Positions 7,751 to 15,079 are shown, counted from the stretch's first letter. The stretch: DNA of 35,174 bases from DTGL01 sp038895395 (GCA_038895395.1 JAWANJ010000004.1:1-35174); one strand, 5' to 3'. The notes: a model not told the origin generated them from the letters alone. Made by a program: numbers and translations.

Positions 7751-8668
7751 ATGGCAAAGGAGAAAAAACACACACTTCTGATTTTTTTATCTTCAATTTT
7801 ATTAGTAACATTATTTTTTTCAGTCAGTATTTTCATGTCATGTTGCTTATCAATGCCCAAAACCCTGTTTTTTTAACATAATAGTGACCACGCCAATCGA
7901 GATAAAAAACTGTGGCTTTGTGGAGCTTACAATCCAAAATTTTACCCCAAAAGATGCTAGAATAAATGTAATATCCAAAGACGCTAATGTTGATACTATT
8001 TTCTATTTTGTGCCGGCAAACACAAATGTCAAAAAAAGACTATTTTTGAACACTTTAAAAAGCGAAGCTGAGGTTATATTCTATGCTGATCTTGGAAAAT
8101 GTGGAAATCAAACAAAAAAGTTAAATGTAATAAACACGGGATACAAAAACATGGAGAAACTAGCGACAAAAGAAAGTTTGTCTGAATTTCGTGATTCTGC
8201 TTCAATAATAGAAACACCAATTGAATTACCGAAAATACAAATCTACTACTCATTAGGGGAAACCAACGATAAGATCTATGCTGATGTTTCACTTAGGAAT
8301 ATGTCCAGTTACAACATTGCAGGGACATTGTTTGCTGATGTACCACCCGGGTTTAAAACCACAACAAGTTCAGTACTATTGAGACCTCTTGAGGAAAAAA
8401 GCTATAGAATTTGGATCGAGCCGAATAGTAGCGCTAGTGGGAACTTTGAATTTGAAATCGTGTTTGCACTTGCAGATCTTTCTTTTAGAGAAAGGGTTAA
8501 TTTTGAATTGAAAGATAAGCCCTTCTTTATTAGTTTTTTAAGGTCTTTTCTTTTGGCAATATAATACCTTTGCTTTTTGTTCTTTTTATTGTTGTTTTAT
8601 TTGTCATAATTTTTTGGCCAAGAGGAAACTCAAAATGTGCAAAAAGAGTTAAATTTGAATGGGATTAA
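7751..8668 (+). pseudogene. Secreted, C-terminally anchored protein gene with two compensating frameshifts
   Basis: No single frame spans this gene. Frame A begins at ATG 7751 with a signal peptide (MAKEKKHTLLIFLSSILL). Frame B is open from 7809 to 8564 and encodes the body, a beta-rich extracytoplasmic domain resembling Ig-like or NEW3-type modules (NMSSYNIAGTLFADVPPGF, then LRPLEEKSYRIWIEP). Frame C then gives a hydrophobic anchor and basic tail ending at TAA 8666-8668. Dropping one T from the T7 run at 7814-7820 (or at 7868-7874) joins A to B. The first choice yields a signal peptide followed by a Cys motif CPKPC. Adding one T around 8547-8554 joins B to C. The repaired gene has exactly 306 codons. 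True decay, sequence error, or a switchable homopolymer are all possible. A GTG at 7884 could express the body alone, without a signal. Confidence 0.65.
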
Positions 8669-8699
8669 TAGTGTGTTTTTAAGCTAACATAAGCTTTTT

Positions 8700-8722
8700 A
8701 AAACAATTCTTGCAATTGTTTT
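8700..8722 (+). terminator. 9-bp inverted repeat before the L3 operon
   Basis: AAAACAATT (8700-8708) and AATTGTTTT (8714-8722) pair perfectly around CTTGC. It follows the end of the surface-protein gene and overlaps the TATA region of the L3 operon, so it may be a terminator, an operator, or both. Confidence 0.4.
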
Positions 8723-8727
8723 ATATT
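8719..8727 (+). promoter_or_regulatory. TATA box of the L3 ribosomal operon
   Basis: TTTATATTA predicts transcription from about 8749, giving a leader of about 80 nt before the L3 start at 8830. This is longer than the mostly leaderless promoters upstream. Confidence 0.45.
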
Positions 8728-8748
8728 AATTTGTGCAAGCACACTGTG

Positions 8749-8829
8749 CTCCAAGAGGATGCACCAATTTGGGGCATAAATGCTGTAGCTTGCTTCTTTT
8801 AGGCCATAAGGCCTATTCCGGTGCATGAA
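8749..8829 (+). promoter_or_regulatory. Structured leader of the L3 operon with a sequesterable SD
   Basis: ATGCACC at 8759-8765 is fully complementary to GGTGCAT at 8820-8826, which contains the GGTG ribosome-binding site of L3. Inside this closing stem a second perfect hairpin, AGGCC-ATAA-GGCCT, occupies 8801-8814. The fold would hide the SD, as expected for translational control of a ribosomal-protein operon. The binding ligand is unknown. Confidence 0.4.
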
Positions 8830-9855
8830 ATGGCAAAAAGGCATAAACCAAGGAGCGGTAGCTTGGCCTTTTATCCGCGCAAACGCGCGAAAAGAGAGAC
8901 ACCATTATTTAAAAGTCTACCAAAAAAAGATTCAAAGGAAGTAAAGCCACTTTGCTTTTATGGTTACAAAGTTGGAATGACACACGTTATAGTCACTGAT
9001 ACTCACAAGGGAAGTCCTACATACAACATGAACGTAGCAAAGGCTGTTACTGTATTAGAAACACCACCAATATTTATTTTTGGAGTTAGAGCTTATGAAA
9101 AAACTCCGCAGGGGCTTAGAACTTTAGGTGAGTTTTACTGTGAATCATTGCCAAAAGAGCTGTCCAGAAGGGTTGTAACATTAAAGAAAAGAAAAAAGGA
9201 ATCTGTGGAAAAGGAAAGCCAAAAAGAAGTAGAATCTTTGAAAAGTAAGGAAGTTATTGAAAATCTGGTTAAAGAAGGAAAAGTTTATGAGATAAGACTT
9301 TTAGCATGTTTGCAACCAAAGCTTACATCTATCGGAAAGAAAAAACCTGAAATTGTAGAAATAGGACTTAGCGGACCGGTAGAAGAGCAGCTTAAGTATG
9401 CTATTTCAAAACTAGGTAAAGAGATAAGCGTTAAGGACATATTTACAGAGAACGAACTTGTTGATATAAAAGCAGTGACCAAAGGCAAGGGATTTGAAGG
9501 TGTTGTCAAAAGATTTGGAGTTAAAATGCATAGACCAAAGTCAAAGAAAAGAAGGGTTGTCGGTTCTCTGGGTCCAATAACACCAAGAACTATTCAGTGG
9601 ACAGTTCCAAGGCCTGGGCAGCTAGGCTACCAGACAAGAACTGAATACAATAAGAGGATTCTAAAGATTGGAAACGAACCATTTGCACCAAAAAGTGGAT
9701 GGAAAAACTATGGGCTTATAAAAAATGATTATATAATTGTTGAAGGTTCGATAGCTGGTCCTGCAAAACGCTGTGTTGCCTTGAGACCTGCATTAAGAGC
9801 ACAAAATGAAAAACAGATAGTATATGAGGTGAAACACATTGCAGCAAAGGAGTGA
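8830..9855 (+). CDS. rpl3: Ribosomal protein uL3
   Basis: uL3 is a large-subunit protein that helps organise the peptidyl transferase region. The 341 residues start MAKRHKPRSGSLAFYPRKRA, the standard archaeal beginning, and contain GYKVGMTH and the later VKRFGVKMHRPKSKK and WTVPRPGQLGYQTRTEYNKR segments that hold the conserved central extension. A GTG at 8821 is in frame, but it overlaps the GGTG SD at 8820-8823, so ATG 8830 is the start. It opens the main ribosomal run. Its 3' end overlaps uL4 by 17 nt. Confidence 0.97.
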   Translation: MAKRHKPRSGSLAFYPRKRAKRETPLFKSLPKKDSKEVKPLCFYGYKVGMTHVIVTDTHKGSPTYNMNVAKAVTVLETPPIFIFGVRAYEKTPQGLRTLGEFYCESLPKELSRRVVTLKKRKKESVEKESQKEVESLKSKEVIENLVKEGKVYEIRLLACLQPKLTSIGKKKPEIVEIGLSGPVEEQLKYAISKLGKEISVKDIFTENELVDIKAVTKGKGFEGVVKRFGVKMHRPKSKKRRVVGSLGPITPRTIQWTVPRPGQLGYQTRTEYNKRILKIGNEPFAPKSGWKNYGLIKNDYIIVEGSIAGPAKRCVALRPALRAQNEKQIVYEVKHIAAKE

Positions 9856-10684
9856 TACACAAAAAGATGTTCTAAAAGTACCAGTTTACAGTCTTGATGG
9901 CAAAAAAACGCGAGAGATAACATTGCCTGATGTTTTCAATTATCCATTAGAGCCGGACATAATAAGAAGAGCAGTACTTGCTATTAGGTCGTCTAGCTTA
10001 CAAAAAAAGGGTGTTAAACCAGGCGCAGGCATGAAAGTTGCAGAGTATCGAGGCCGAAGATCTTTGCCACCGCAGGATCGTGGTATAAACGTTGGACATG
10101 CTAGATTGCCAAGGCTTAAAAACAGAGGTTCTTTGCTAGCAAGCCGTGTTGGGAATGTTCCACAAGCAGTGGGTGGCAGGGCTGCACATCCACCCAAGGT
10201 AGAAAAAATTATTGTTGAAAAAATAAATAAAAAAGAGAAGAAAAAGGCCCTGATGAGTGCTATAGCATACACAAAGGATATTGAAGCAGTTTCTAAGAGA
10301 CACAAAATCCCACGTGATTTGGTTTTGCCAGTTGTTGTTGAAAACTCTTTTGAAAATCTCAAAAAAACAAAAGAAGTTTTAGATTTCTTTTCAAAGATAG
10401 GTTTGGCTGAAGATATTGAATATGCTAAAGAAAAAACAAAAACAAGAGCTGGTAAAGGAAAACTAAAAGGTAGACGTATAAAGAAAAAGAAAAGCTTGCT
10501 CGTTGTAACTTCTAAAGAATGTCCTGCATATAAAGCAGCTAGAAACCTTGTAGGTGTTGATATAGTCCCTGTAAGAAAGCTAAATGCTGAACTTTTAGCC
10601 CCGGGAGGTCATCCCGGTAGGTTAACAGTTTGGAGCGAAGACGCGATAAAGAAAGTTTCAGAATGGTTAGAGTGGTCCAAATGA
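9839..10684 (+). CDS. rpl4: Ribosomal protein uL4 (TTG start)
   Basis: uL4 lines the exit tunnel. The 281 residues follow the archaeal/eukaryotic L4 pattern (VYSLDGKK, RRAVLAIRSS, the loop GRRSLPPQDRG, and RVGNVPQAVGGRAAHPP). A stop in frame at 9830 leaves TTG 9839 as the only usual start codon before residue 65. GGTGA at 9828-9832 precedes it by 6 nt, so the TTG is well supported. The start lies inside the uL3 gene (17-nt overlap), which suggests coupled translation. Confidence 0.95.
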   Translation: MQQRSDTQKDVLKVPVYSLDGKKTREITLPDVFNYPLEPDIIRRAVLAIRSSSLQKKGVKPGAGMKVAEYRGRRSLPPQDRGINVGHARLPRLKNRGSLLASRVGNVPQAVGGRAAHPPKVEKIIVEKINKKEKKKALMSAIAYTKDIEAVSKRHKIPRDLVLPVVVENSFENLKKTKEVLDFFSKIGLAEDIEYAKEKTKTRAGKGKLKGRRIKKKKSLLVVTSKECPAYKAARNLVGVDIVPVRKLNAELLAPGGHPGRLTVWSEDAIKKVSEWLEWSK

Positions 10685-11127
10685 GAGGCGAGGGAAAAAA
10701 AGTGGTGAGTGAGGAAAGCAAAATTAAAAAATCCTCAGAAGATCAGAAATTAAACAAGTTGGATGTTGAAAAAAAAGGTGAAAAGGCTTCAAAAAAAGAC
10801 TTGAATGTCTTGCCAACAGTTTCAGGTTCTGATCAAGAAAAATCAAAGCCGCAAGAAACTCTGTCACCAGGTTTTCTTGATGTTATGATAAGGCCTTTGG
10901 TTTCTGAAAAAGCCGTTGATATGATTGAAAAAGAAAACAAAATAGTCTTCATTACAAAAAAAGATGCGACAAAGTCACTAATAAAAAAACTTTTTGAGGA
11001 TGAATTTAAGGTTAAGGTGGACAGGGTAAACATAATAAATGATTTGGATGGTCAAAAAAAGGCAATAATTAAGATAAATAAAGGTTTTAAAGCTAGCGAT
11101 ATTGCAATGAAGCTTGGGGTGTTGTGA
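10681..11127 (+). CDS. rpl23: Ribosomal protein uL23 with a long charged N-terminal extension
   Basis: uL23 sits at the tunnel exit and docks SRP and the translocon. The C-terminal 82 or so residues (from DVMIRPLVSEKAVDMIE, about residue 66) are a complete archaeal L23. Before them are about 65 lysine- and glutamate-rich, low-complexity residues, so the 148-residue protein is far longer than the usual 80-90. ATG 10681 overlaps the uL4 TGA (ATGA). GTGs at 10703 and 10706 would shorten the extension only slightly. The basic-acidic tail recalls the extension of eukaryotic L23a, but it may be independent. Confidence 0.93.
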   Translation: MRGEGKKVVSEESKIKKSSEDQKLNKLDVEKKGEKASKKDLNVLPTVSGSDQEKSKPQETLSPGFLDVMIRPLVSEKAVDMIEKENKIVFITKKDATKSLIKKLFEDEFKVKVDRVNIINDLDGQKKAIIKINKGFKASDIAMKLGVL

Positions 11128-11131
11128 TTAT

Positions 11132-11848
11132 ATGGGTAAAAGAATTAGAGCACAAAGGTTGGGTAAAGGTGGCCCAATATATAGTGCCAGAAAAATGGGA
11201 CGCATGGATATTTATTACGAGGATATTCCAAGAAATGGTACTACTATAAAAGGTCAGGTAATAGACCTTATAAAAGAACCTGCTAGGGATGTTGTTGTTG
11301 CTGAAATACTATTGGAAAATGGGAAAAAATTTTATACGCTAGCACCAGAAGGCTTAATGCAAGGCGAGCACATAGAAATAGGTGAAAATGCAGATATAAA
11401 GTTAGGAAACATATTGCCTATCAAAAAAGTACCTGAAGGTTGCCCCATATTCAACGTTGAGGTAAACCCAGGCGACGGTGGAAAGCTTGCACGTAACAGT
11501 GGCAGTTATGGTTTGTTGATTGAGAAGAGAAAAGATAGTGTAATGATAAAGTTACCATCTGGTCAGATAAAAGAAGTTTCTGGTGAATGCTTTGCCACTA
11601 TTGGTTGTTCAAGCTGTGGAGAAAGAGTGGACAAGCCATTTGTAAAAGCAGGTAAAGCTTATCACCATTATAGAGCAAAAGGAAAGAAGTCATTTAGAGT
11701 AAGGGGCGTTGCTATGAATCCAGTAGATCATCCATTTGGAGGCGCACAACACCACGTTGGTAAAAGCAAGAGTGTAAAACGTGGCGCACCACCCGGAAGA
11801 AAAGTTGGCCAAATTGCTTCCAGAAGAACTGGAAGGCGCAAAAGGTGA
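11132..11848 (+). CDS. rpl2: Ribosomal protein uL2
   Basis: uL2 is essential for subunit association and peptidyl transferase function. The 238-residue protein starts MGKRIRAQRLGKGGPIYSA and carries the conserved C-terminal region NPVDHPFGGAQHHVGKSK and KRGAPPGRKVGQIASRRTGR, including the histidine-rich loop near the catalytic centre. An upstream in-frame TTG (11114) is inside uL23 and would add non-conserved residues, so ATG 11132 is used. GGGGTG lies about 11 nt before it. Confidence 0.97.
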   Translation: MGKRIRAQRLGKGGPIYSARKMGRMDIYYEDIPRNGTTIKGQVIDLIKEPARDVVVAEILLENGKKFYTLAPEGLMQGEHIEIGENADIKLGNILPIKKVPEGCPIFNVEVNPGDGGKLARNSGSYGLLIEKRKDSVMIKLPSGQIKEVSGECFATIGCSSCGERVDKPFVKAGKAYHHYRAKGKKSFRVRGVAMNPVDHPFGGAQHHVGKSKSVKRGAPPGRKVGQIASRRTGRRKR

Positions 11849-11852
11849 TTGA

Positions 11853-12257
11853 GTGGAGCGTGTTTTCACTTTTAGAGGAAAAACACTTGAAGAAATTAAA
11901 AATATGAGCTACCAAGAATTTGCTTTGCTTTGTAACTCAAGAGCAAGAAGGAGCCTTTTACGCAGGGGTATAGACAAAAAACTTGAAAAGAAAATAGCAG
12001 AAGCTAGAAAACTTCTTGAACAAGGTGCGAAAGATTTAAAGCCCATAAGAACTCACAGAAGAGACACTATAATTGTACCACAGATGGTTGGCTTGAAATT
12101 TGGTGTTCATAATGGCAAGGAGTTTGTTGTGGTGGAAATTACCCCTGAAATGTTAGGTCATTATCTTGGTGAATTTGCAATGACAAGAAAAAAGCTCAAA
12201 CATGGAAAAGCAGGCATAGGTGCCACAAGATCCAGCACGGCAATTGCCAGGAAGTGA
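11853..12257 (+). CDS. rps19: Ribosomal protein uS19 (GTG start)
   Basis: uS19 is in the head of the small subunit. The 134 residues contain the archaeal pattern FTFRGKTLEEIKNMSYQEF, RRSLLRRG, THRRDTIIVPQMVG, FGVHNGKEF and the C-terminal GEFAMTRKKLKHGKAGIGATRSS. The GTG start follows GGTGA (11844-11848) by 4 nt, the spacing used throughout this cluster. It sits 4 nt after uL2. Confidence 0.96.
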   Translation: MERVFTFRGKTLEEIKNMSYQEFALLCNSRARRSLLRRGIDKKLEKKIAEARKLLEQGAKDLKPIRTHRRDTIIVPQMVGLKFGVHNGKEFVVVEITPEMLGHYLGEFAMTRKKLKHGKAGIGATRSSTAIARK

Positions 12258-12261
12258 TAAC

Positions 12262-12735
12262 TTGGTAAAAAAAGAATATCAAATAAAGGAATTTGATGAA
12301 AAGACAACTGCAAAAGCTTTACTTAAAAATAGGCCCATAAGCTTGAAATACGCAACTGAAATTTGTAGGGAAATAAAGGGTTTGCCCGTAGAAAAAGCGG
12401 AAAAAATACTGAATGAAATAATACAAATGAAAAGGTATCTGCCACTTAAGAAATATCATAAAAAAGTGCCACATAGAAAAGGCAAGGCTCTTAGTGGTCA
12501 AAAAGCAGGTCGCTATCCAATAAACGCTTGCAAAGCATTTTTGGAATTAATTTCTTATGCTAAAGCGAATGCTGAAAATAAAGGCCTAGACCTTGAAAAA
12601 CTTATAATAAAACACGTATTTGCATGCCAAGGATACAGAAGGTTTTCAATTCAACCAAAAGGAAGGATAGCAGGAAAAAGACGCAGAAAGAAAAGCACTC
12701 ATATTGAAATAGTACTCCAAGAGGTAAAATCATGA
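12262..12735 (+). CDS. rpl22: Ribosomal protein uL22 (TTG start)
   Basis: uL22 forms part of the exit-tunnel wall. From TTG 12262 the protein has 157 residues, beginning MVKKEYQIKEFDEKTTAKAL, which is where archaeal L22 proteins begin. It has ISLKYATEICREIKGL, the basic KVPHRKGK loop, GRYPINACKAFLEL, and the GRIAGKRRRKKSTHIEIVL hairpin that enters the tunnel. A GTG at 12220 would add 14 residues lying within uS19. AGTGA-TAAC-TTG at 12253-12264 fits the local SD spacing rule. The stop overlaps uS3 (ATGA). Confidence 0.94.
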   Translation: MVKKEYQIKEFDEKTTAKALLKNRPISLKYATEICREIKGLPVEKAEKILNEIIQMKRYLPLKKYHKKVPHRKGKALSGQKAGRYPINACKAFLELISYAKANAENKGLDLEKLIIKHVFACQGYRRFSIQPKGRIAGKRRRKKSTHIEIVLQEVKS

Positions 12736-13535
12736 TAGAGAAGCACTTTATTCAGCAGTCACTAAAAAAAATTATGTTGGAAAAATATTTAGAACCCGAG
12801 CTAAAAGCGGCAGGTTTTATTGGTGTTGATGTGATAAAAACACCAATAGCCACAAGGGTTATTGTGACCGTAACAAAGCCTGGGCTTGCAATAGGTAGAA
12901 AGGGAAAGTCAATAAGAAATATTACAAAAGATTTGGAAGAAAAGTTTGGCTATGAAAATCCCCAAATAGAAGTTCAAGCACTGAGTAACCCAGAACTTAA
13001 TGCAAAGGCTTGTGTAGATAGGATAACAACCCTTATAGAACGAGGTTATTCTTGGAGAAGTGTTGTTTATAGAGTTGTTGAAGATGCTATGGCAGCAGGA
13101 GCACAAGGCATTGAGGTCGTACTTCAAGGAGTCCTTGCCGGAAAAGGTAATAGAGCAAAGCATGAAAGGATTGCCAAAGGGTATATGAAAAAAGCAGGTG
13201 AGCAAGCACATTTAGTAGACTATGCTAAAGGTGTTGCGGTACCAAAGATAGGAGCTATTGGCGTAAAAGTGAGAATAATCAAACCAGATGTTGTTTTCCC
13301 AGATAAGAGAAAAATCACTGAAATAATAGGAGTTAAAAAAGAGGAGGAAGGTGAAAAAACTTTAGAAACAAAAACCACGAGCGAACAGGAAAATAAAGTC
13401 GATAAAACATCTGAAGAAGAAAAAGCTACAAATGTTGGCTATGATAAAAAAAGTGAAAAAGACATGGAAGAAAAAGGAAAAGACAATGGCATAAATACAA
13501 AAAACAAAAAAGACGACAAAGAAGAAAAAAATTAA
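12732..13535 (+). CDS. rps3: Ribosomal protein uS3 with a charged C-terminal tail
   Basis: uS3 forms the mRNA entry channel and has helicase-like activity. The 267 residues include an N-terminal KH domain (residues about 20-95, with LAIGRKGKSIRNIT) and the C-terminal S3 domain (RWR-like SWRSVVYRVVEDAMAAGAQGIEVVLQG, and KGNRAKHERIAKGYMKKAG). After about residue 205 comes a low-complexity tail of some 60 residues rich in Lys, Glu and Asp, which is longer than in most archaea. The ATG overlaps the uL22 stop. Confidence 0.97.
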   Translation: MIEKHFIQQSLKKIMLEKYLEPELKAAGFIGVDVIKTPIATRVIVTVTKPGLAIGRKGKSIRNITKDLEEKFGYENPQIEVQALSNPELNAKACVDRITTLIERGYSWRSVVYRVVEDAMAAGAQGIEVVLQGVLAGKGNRAKHERIAKGYMKKAGEQAHLVDYAKGVAVPKIGAIGVKVRIIKPDVVFPDKRKITEIIGVKKEEEGEKTLETKTTSEQENKVDKTSEEEKATNVGYDKKSEKDMEEKGKDNGINTKNKKDDKEEKN

Positions 13536-13550
13536 AGGGTTGATGGTAAG

Positions 13551-13784
13551 ATGAAAGCGTCAGAACTAAGAGCCCTAAGCAACGAGGACCTCGCTAACAA
13601 GTTAGCGTCACTCAAGCGAGAACTTTCAAAAGAAAAGGCAATTGTAGCGTCTGGAACAAGATCTGAAAAACCTTCAAAGATAAGAAATTTGAGAAGAGAC
13701 ATTGCAAGAATACTCACAATAATAAACGAGAGAAAAATAAATGAGGAAAAAAAGAACGTTAAAATAAAGGAGGTGAAAAGATAA
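13551..13784 (+). CDS. rpl29: Ribosomal protein uL29
   Basis: uL29 is a two-helix protein at the tunnel exit. The 77 residues show MKASELRALSNEDL, a basic helix LKRELSKEKA, and KIRNLRRDIARILTIINERK, all typical. A lysine-rich tail follows. Its last codons contain the GGAGGTGA SD for aIF1, and its TAA stop (13782-13784) overlaps the probable ATA start of aIF1. Confidence 0.95.
   Translation: MKASELRALSNEDLANKLASLKRELSKEKAIVASGTRSEKPSKIRNLRRDIARILTIINERKINEEKKNVKIKEVKR
13769..13776 (+). promoter_or_regulatory. Perfect SD that fixes an ATA start for aIF1
   Basis: GGAGGTGA matches the archaeal anti-SD in full. It lies 4 nt before ATA 13781, exactly the GGTGA-N4-start spacing of S19, S4e, L6, SecY, S2 and others. 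The first in-frame GTG is 58 nt away. Confidence 0.75.
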
Positions 13785-14089
13785 ACGCCCCGGAGATTTG
13801 CCCAAAATGTGGGCAGCCTAGAGAACTTTGTGTGTGCGGAGAAATTGCCAAAGAACAGCAAAAAGTCACAATACAGGTTACCAAAAGACATTTTGGGAAA
13901 ATTGTTACGCTGATAAGTGGTTTCGATAAAAGTGTTGAAATTGACAAAATTGCAAAAGAGCTTAGAAAAAAATTGGCTTGTGGTGGTACAGTGAAAAACG
14001 GGATAATAGAATTACAAGGAAATCAAAAAGAAAGAGCAAAGGAAGTTCTTAGAAAGTTAGGATATGGCGAGGCCTTGTCAGATGACTAG
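13781..14089 (+). CDS. Translation initiation factor aIF1 (SUI1), probable ATA start
   Basis: aIF1 monitors start-codon recognition on the small subunit. From ATA 13781 the 102-residue product reads (M)NAPEICPKCGQPRELCVC, the zinc-binding N-terminus of euryarchaeal aIF1 (Cys7, Cys10, Cys17, Cys19). The SUI1 domain follows (TIQVTKRHFGKIVTLISGFD, LRKKLACGGTVKNGIIELQG). The usual starts begin only at GTG 13832, which would delete most of the Cys motif. A stop at 13760 excludes other upstream starts, and ATA has a perfect SD at the standard spacing. ATT 13796 is a weaker alternative. A non-standard start on the very factor that polices starts suggests autoregulation. Confidence 0.9.
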   Translation: MNAPEICPKCGQPRELCVCGEIAKEQQKVTIQVTKRHFGKIVTLISGFDKSVEIDKIAKELRKKLACGGTVKNGIIELQGNQKERAKEVLRKLGYGEALSDD

Positions 14090-14360
14090 AAAAGCGCTTA
14101 AAAGAAAGCCCATGGTTAACGAAATCATAGGGCTAAAAGTTAAGGTAATAGATAGTCCAGACAAAGGGAGGGTAGGTTTGACAGGCGTAATAGTTGATGA
14201 AACAAAAAATACATTAAAAATTGACGTTGGAGGCGAGGAAAAAATTTTACCAAAAGCAGAAGTTGTTCTTGAATTCGAACAAGATGGTGAAAAAGTTGTT
14301 TTGGATTGTAGAAAAATAATGTTCAAACCGGAGGATAGAATCAAAAGGTGTTGGAGGTAA
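14082..14360 (+). CDS. rnp1: RNase P protein component P29 (Rpp29/Pop4, Rnp1)
   Basis: P29 is a protein subunit of archaeal RNase P, which matures tRNA 5' ends. The 92-residue protein has the Sm-like barrel core: NEIIGLKVKVIDSPDKGRVG, LTGVIVDETKNTLKI, a KILPKAEVVLEF strand, and FKPEDRIKR at the end. ATG 14082 overlaps the end of aIF1. ATG 14112 is a shorter alternative. Its place between aIF1 and uS17 is conserved in euryarchaea and supports the call. Confidence 0.92.
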   Translation: MTRKALKRKPMVNEIIGLKVKVIDSPDKGRVGLTGVIVDETKNTLKIDVGGEEKILPKAEVVLEFEQDGEKVVLDCRKIMFKPEDRIKRCWR

Positions 14361-14365
14361 AAAAA

Positions 14366-14668
14366 ATGAGTGACAATGTTTGCAAAGATGAAAAGTGTCC
14401 ATACCACGGAAAGGTTTCTGTTCGTGGAAGTTTATTGAAAGGAAAAGTTATAAGCGCTAAGGCAAAAAAAACAGTTACTGTTGAAAGACAGTTGATAAGA
14501 TATGTTCCAAAATATGAGAGGTATATGAAAGCTAGATCAAGAATTCATGCTCATAATCCTGAGTGCATAAATGCCAAAGTAGGTGACGTTGTTTTAATAG
14601 GTGAAACCAGAAAGCTGAGTAAAAGTAAATCTTTTGTTGTTTTAAAGGTCTTGAGTGATAAAAAATGA
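14366..14668 (+). CDS. rps17: Ribosomal protein uS17
   Basis: uS17 binds 16S rRNA early in assembly. The 100-residue protein has the archaeal N-terminal CKDEKCPYHG (Cys6, Cys11, His14), then the OB-fold core VRGSLLKGKVISAKAKKTVT, YVPKYERYMKARSRIHAHNP and the GDVVLIGETRKLSKSKSF motif. The in-frame TTG 14348 is within P29. ATG 14366 is preceded by GGAGGT at 14353-14358. The stop overlaps uL14 (ATGA). Confidence 0.96.
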   Translation: MSDNVCKDEKCPYHGKVSVRGSLLKGKVISAKAKKTVTVERQLIRYVPKYERYMKARSRIHAHNPECINAKVGDVVLIGETRKLSKSKSFVVLKVLSDKK

Positions 14669-15063
14669 AGGCAATAAGTGCAAATCAGGTAAAGAGCCTA
14701 ACACAGAAAAGTAGATGCGTCTGTGCAGACAACTCTGGAGCAAAAGAAGTTGAGATAATATCCGTAATAGGGCATAAAACAAGAAGGAGAATGAACCCAA
14801 AGGCAGGAATTGCTGACTTGGTAATAGTTGTTGTTAAAAAGGGTAAACCCGAGATAAGAAAGAAGGTTGAAAGAGCGGTTGTTGTAAGAATAAAAAAAGA
14901 GTATAGGCGTGCTGATGGTACAAGAATAAAATTTGAGGACAATGCGGTAGCACTTATAGATGAAAAAGGCCTTCCAAAAGCCACAGAAATCAAAGGACCA
15001 ATAGCAAAAGAAGCCGCAGAGCGATGGCCTAAACTTGCTGGAATTGCACAACAGATTGTATAA
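14665..15063 (+). CDS. rpl14: Ribosomal protein uL14
   Basis: uL14 sits at the subunit interface. The 132 residues contain CADNSGAKEVEIISVIG, the KPEIRKKVERAVVVRIKKEYRR stretch, FEDNAVALIDEKGLPKATEI and the GPIAKEAAERWPKLAGIA end typical of archaeal and eukaryotic L14 (L23e). The start overlaps the uS17 stop. Confidence 0.97.
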   Translation: MKAISANQVKSLTQKSRCVCADNSGAKEVEIISVIGHKTRRRMNPKAGIADLVIVVVKKGKPEIRKKVERAVVVRIKKEYRRADGTRIKFEDNAVALIDEKGLPKATEIKGPIAKEAAERWPKLAGIAQQIV

Positions 15064-15079
15064 CAGGTGGTGAATTTTC

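Noticed and set aside
7884..8564. Intact 226-residue cytosolic protein starting at GTG 7884
   Set aside because: No SD at this GTG, no promoter, and the flanking frames provide a signal peptide and an anchor that fit a single exported protein; kept as the body of the frameshifted gene.
8759..8779. Leader peptide of six codons in the L3 leader (ATG 8759, preceded by GAGG)
   Set aside because: Too short and too close to its SD-like sequence; the same bases are better explained as the strand that pairs with the L3 SD.
10539..10721. Long uL23 starting at 10630 inside uL4
   Set aside because: The upstream codons are only the shadow of uL4; ATG 10681 overlapping the uL4 stop is a normal coupled start.
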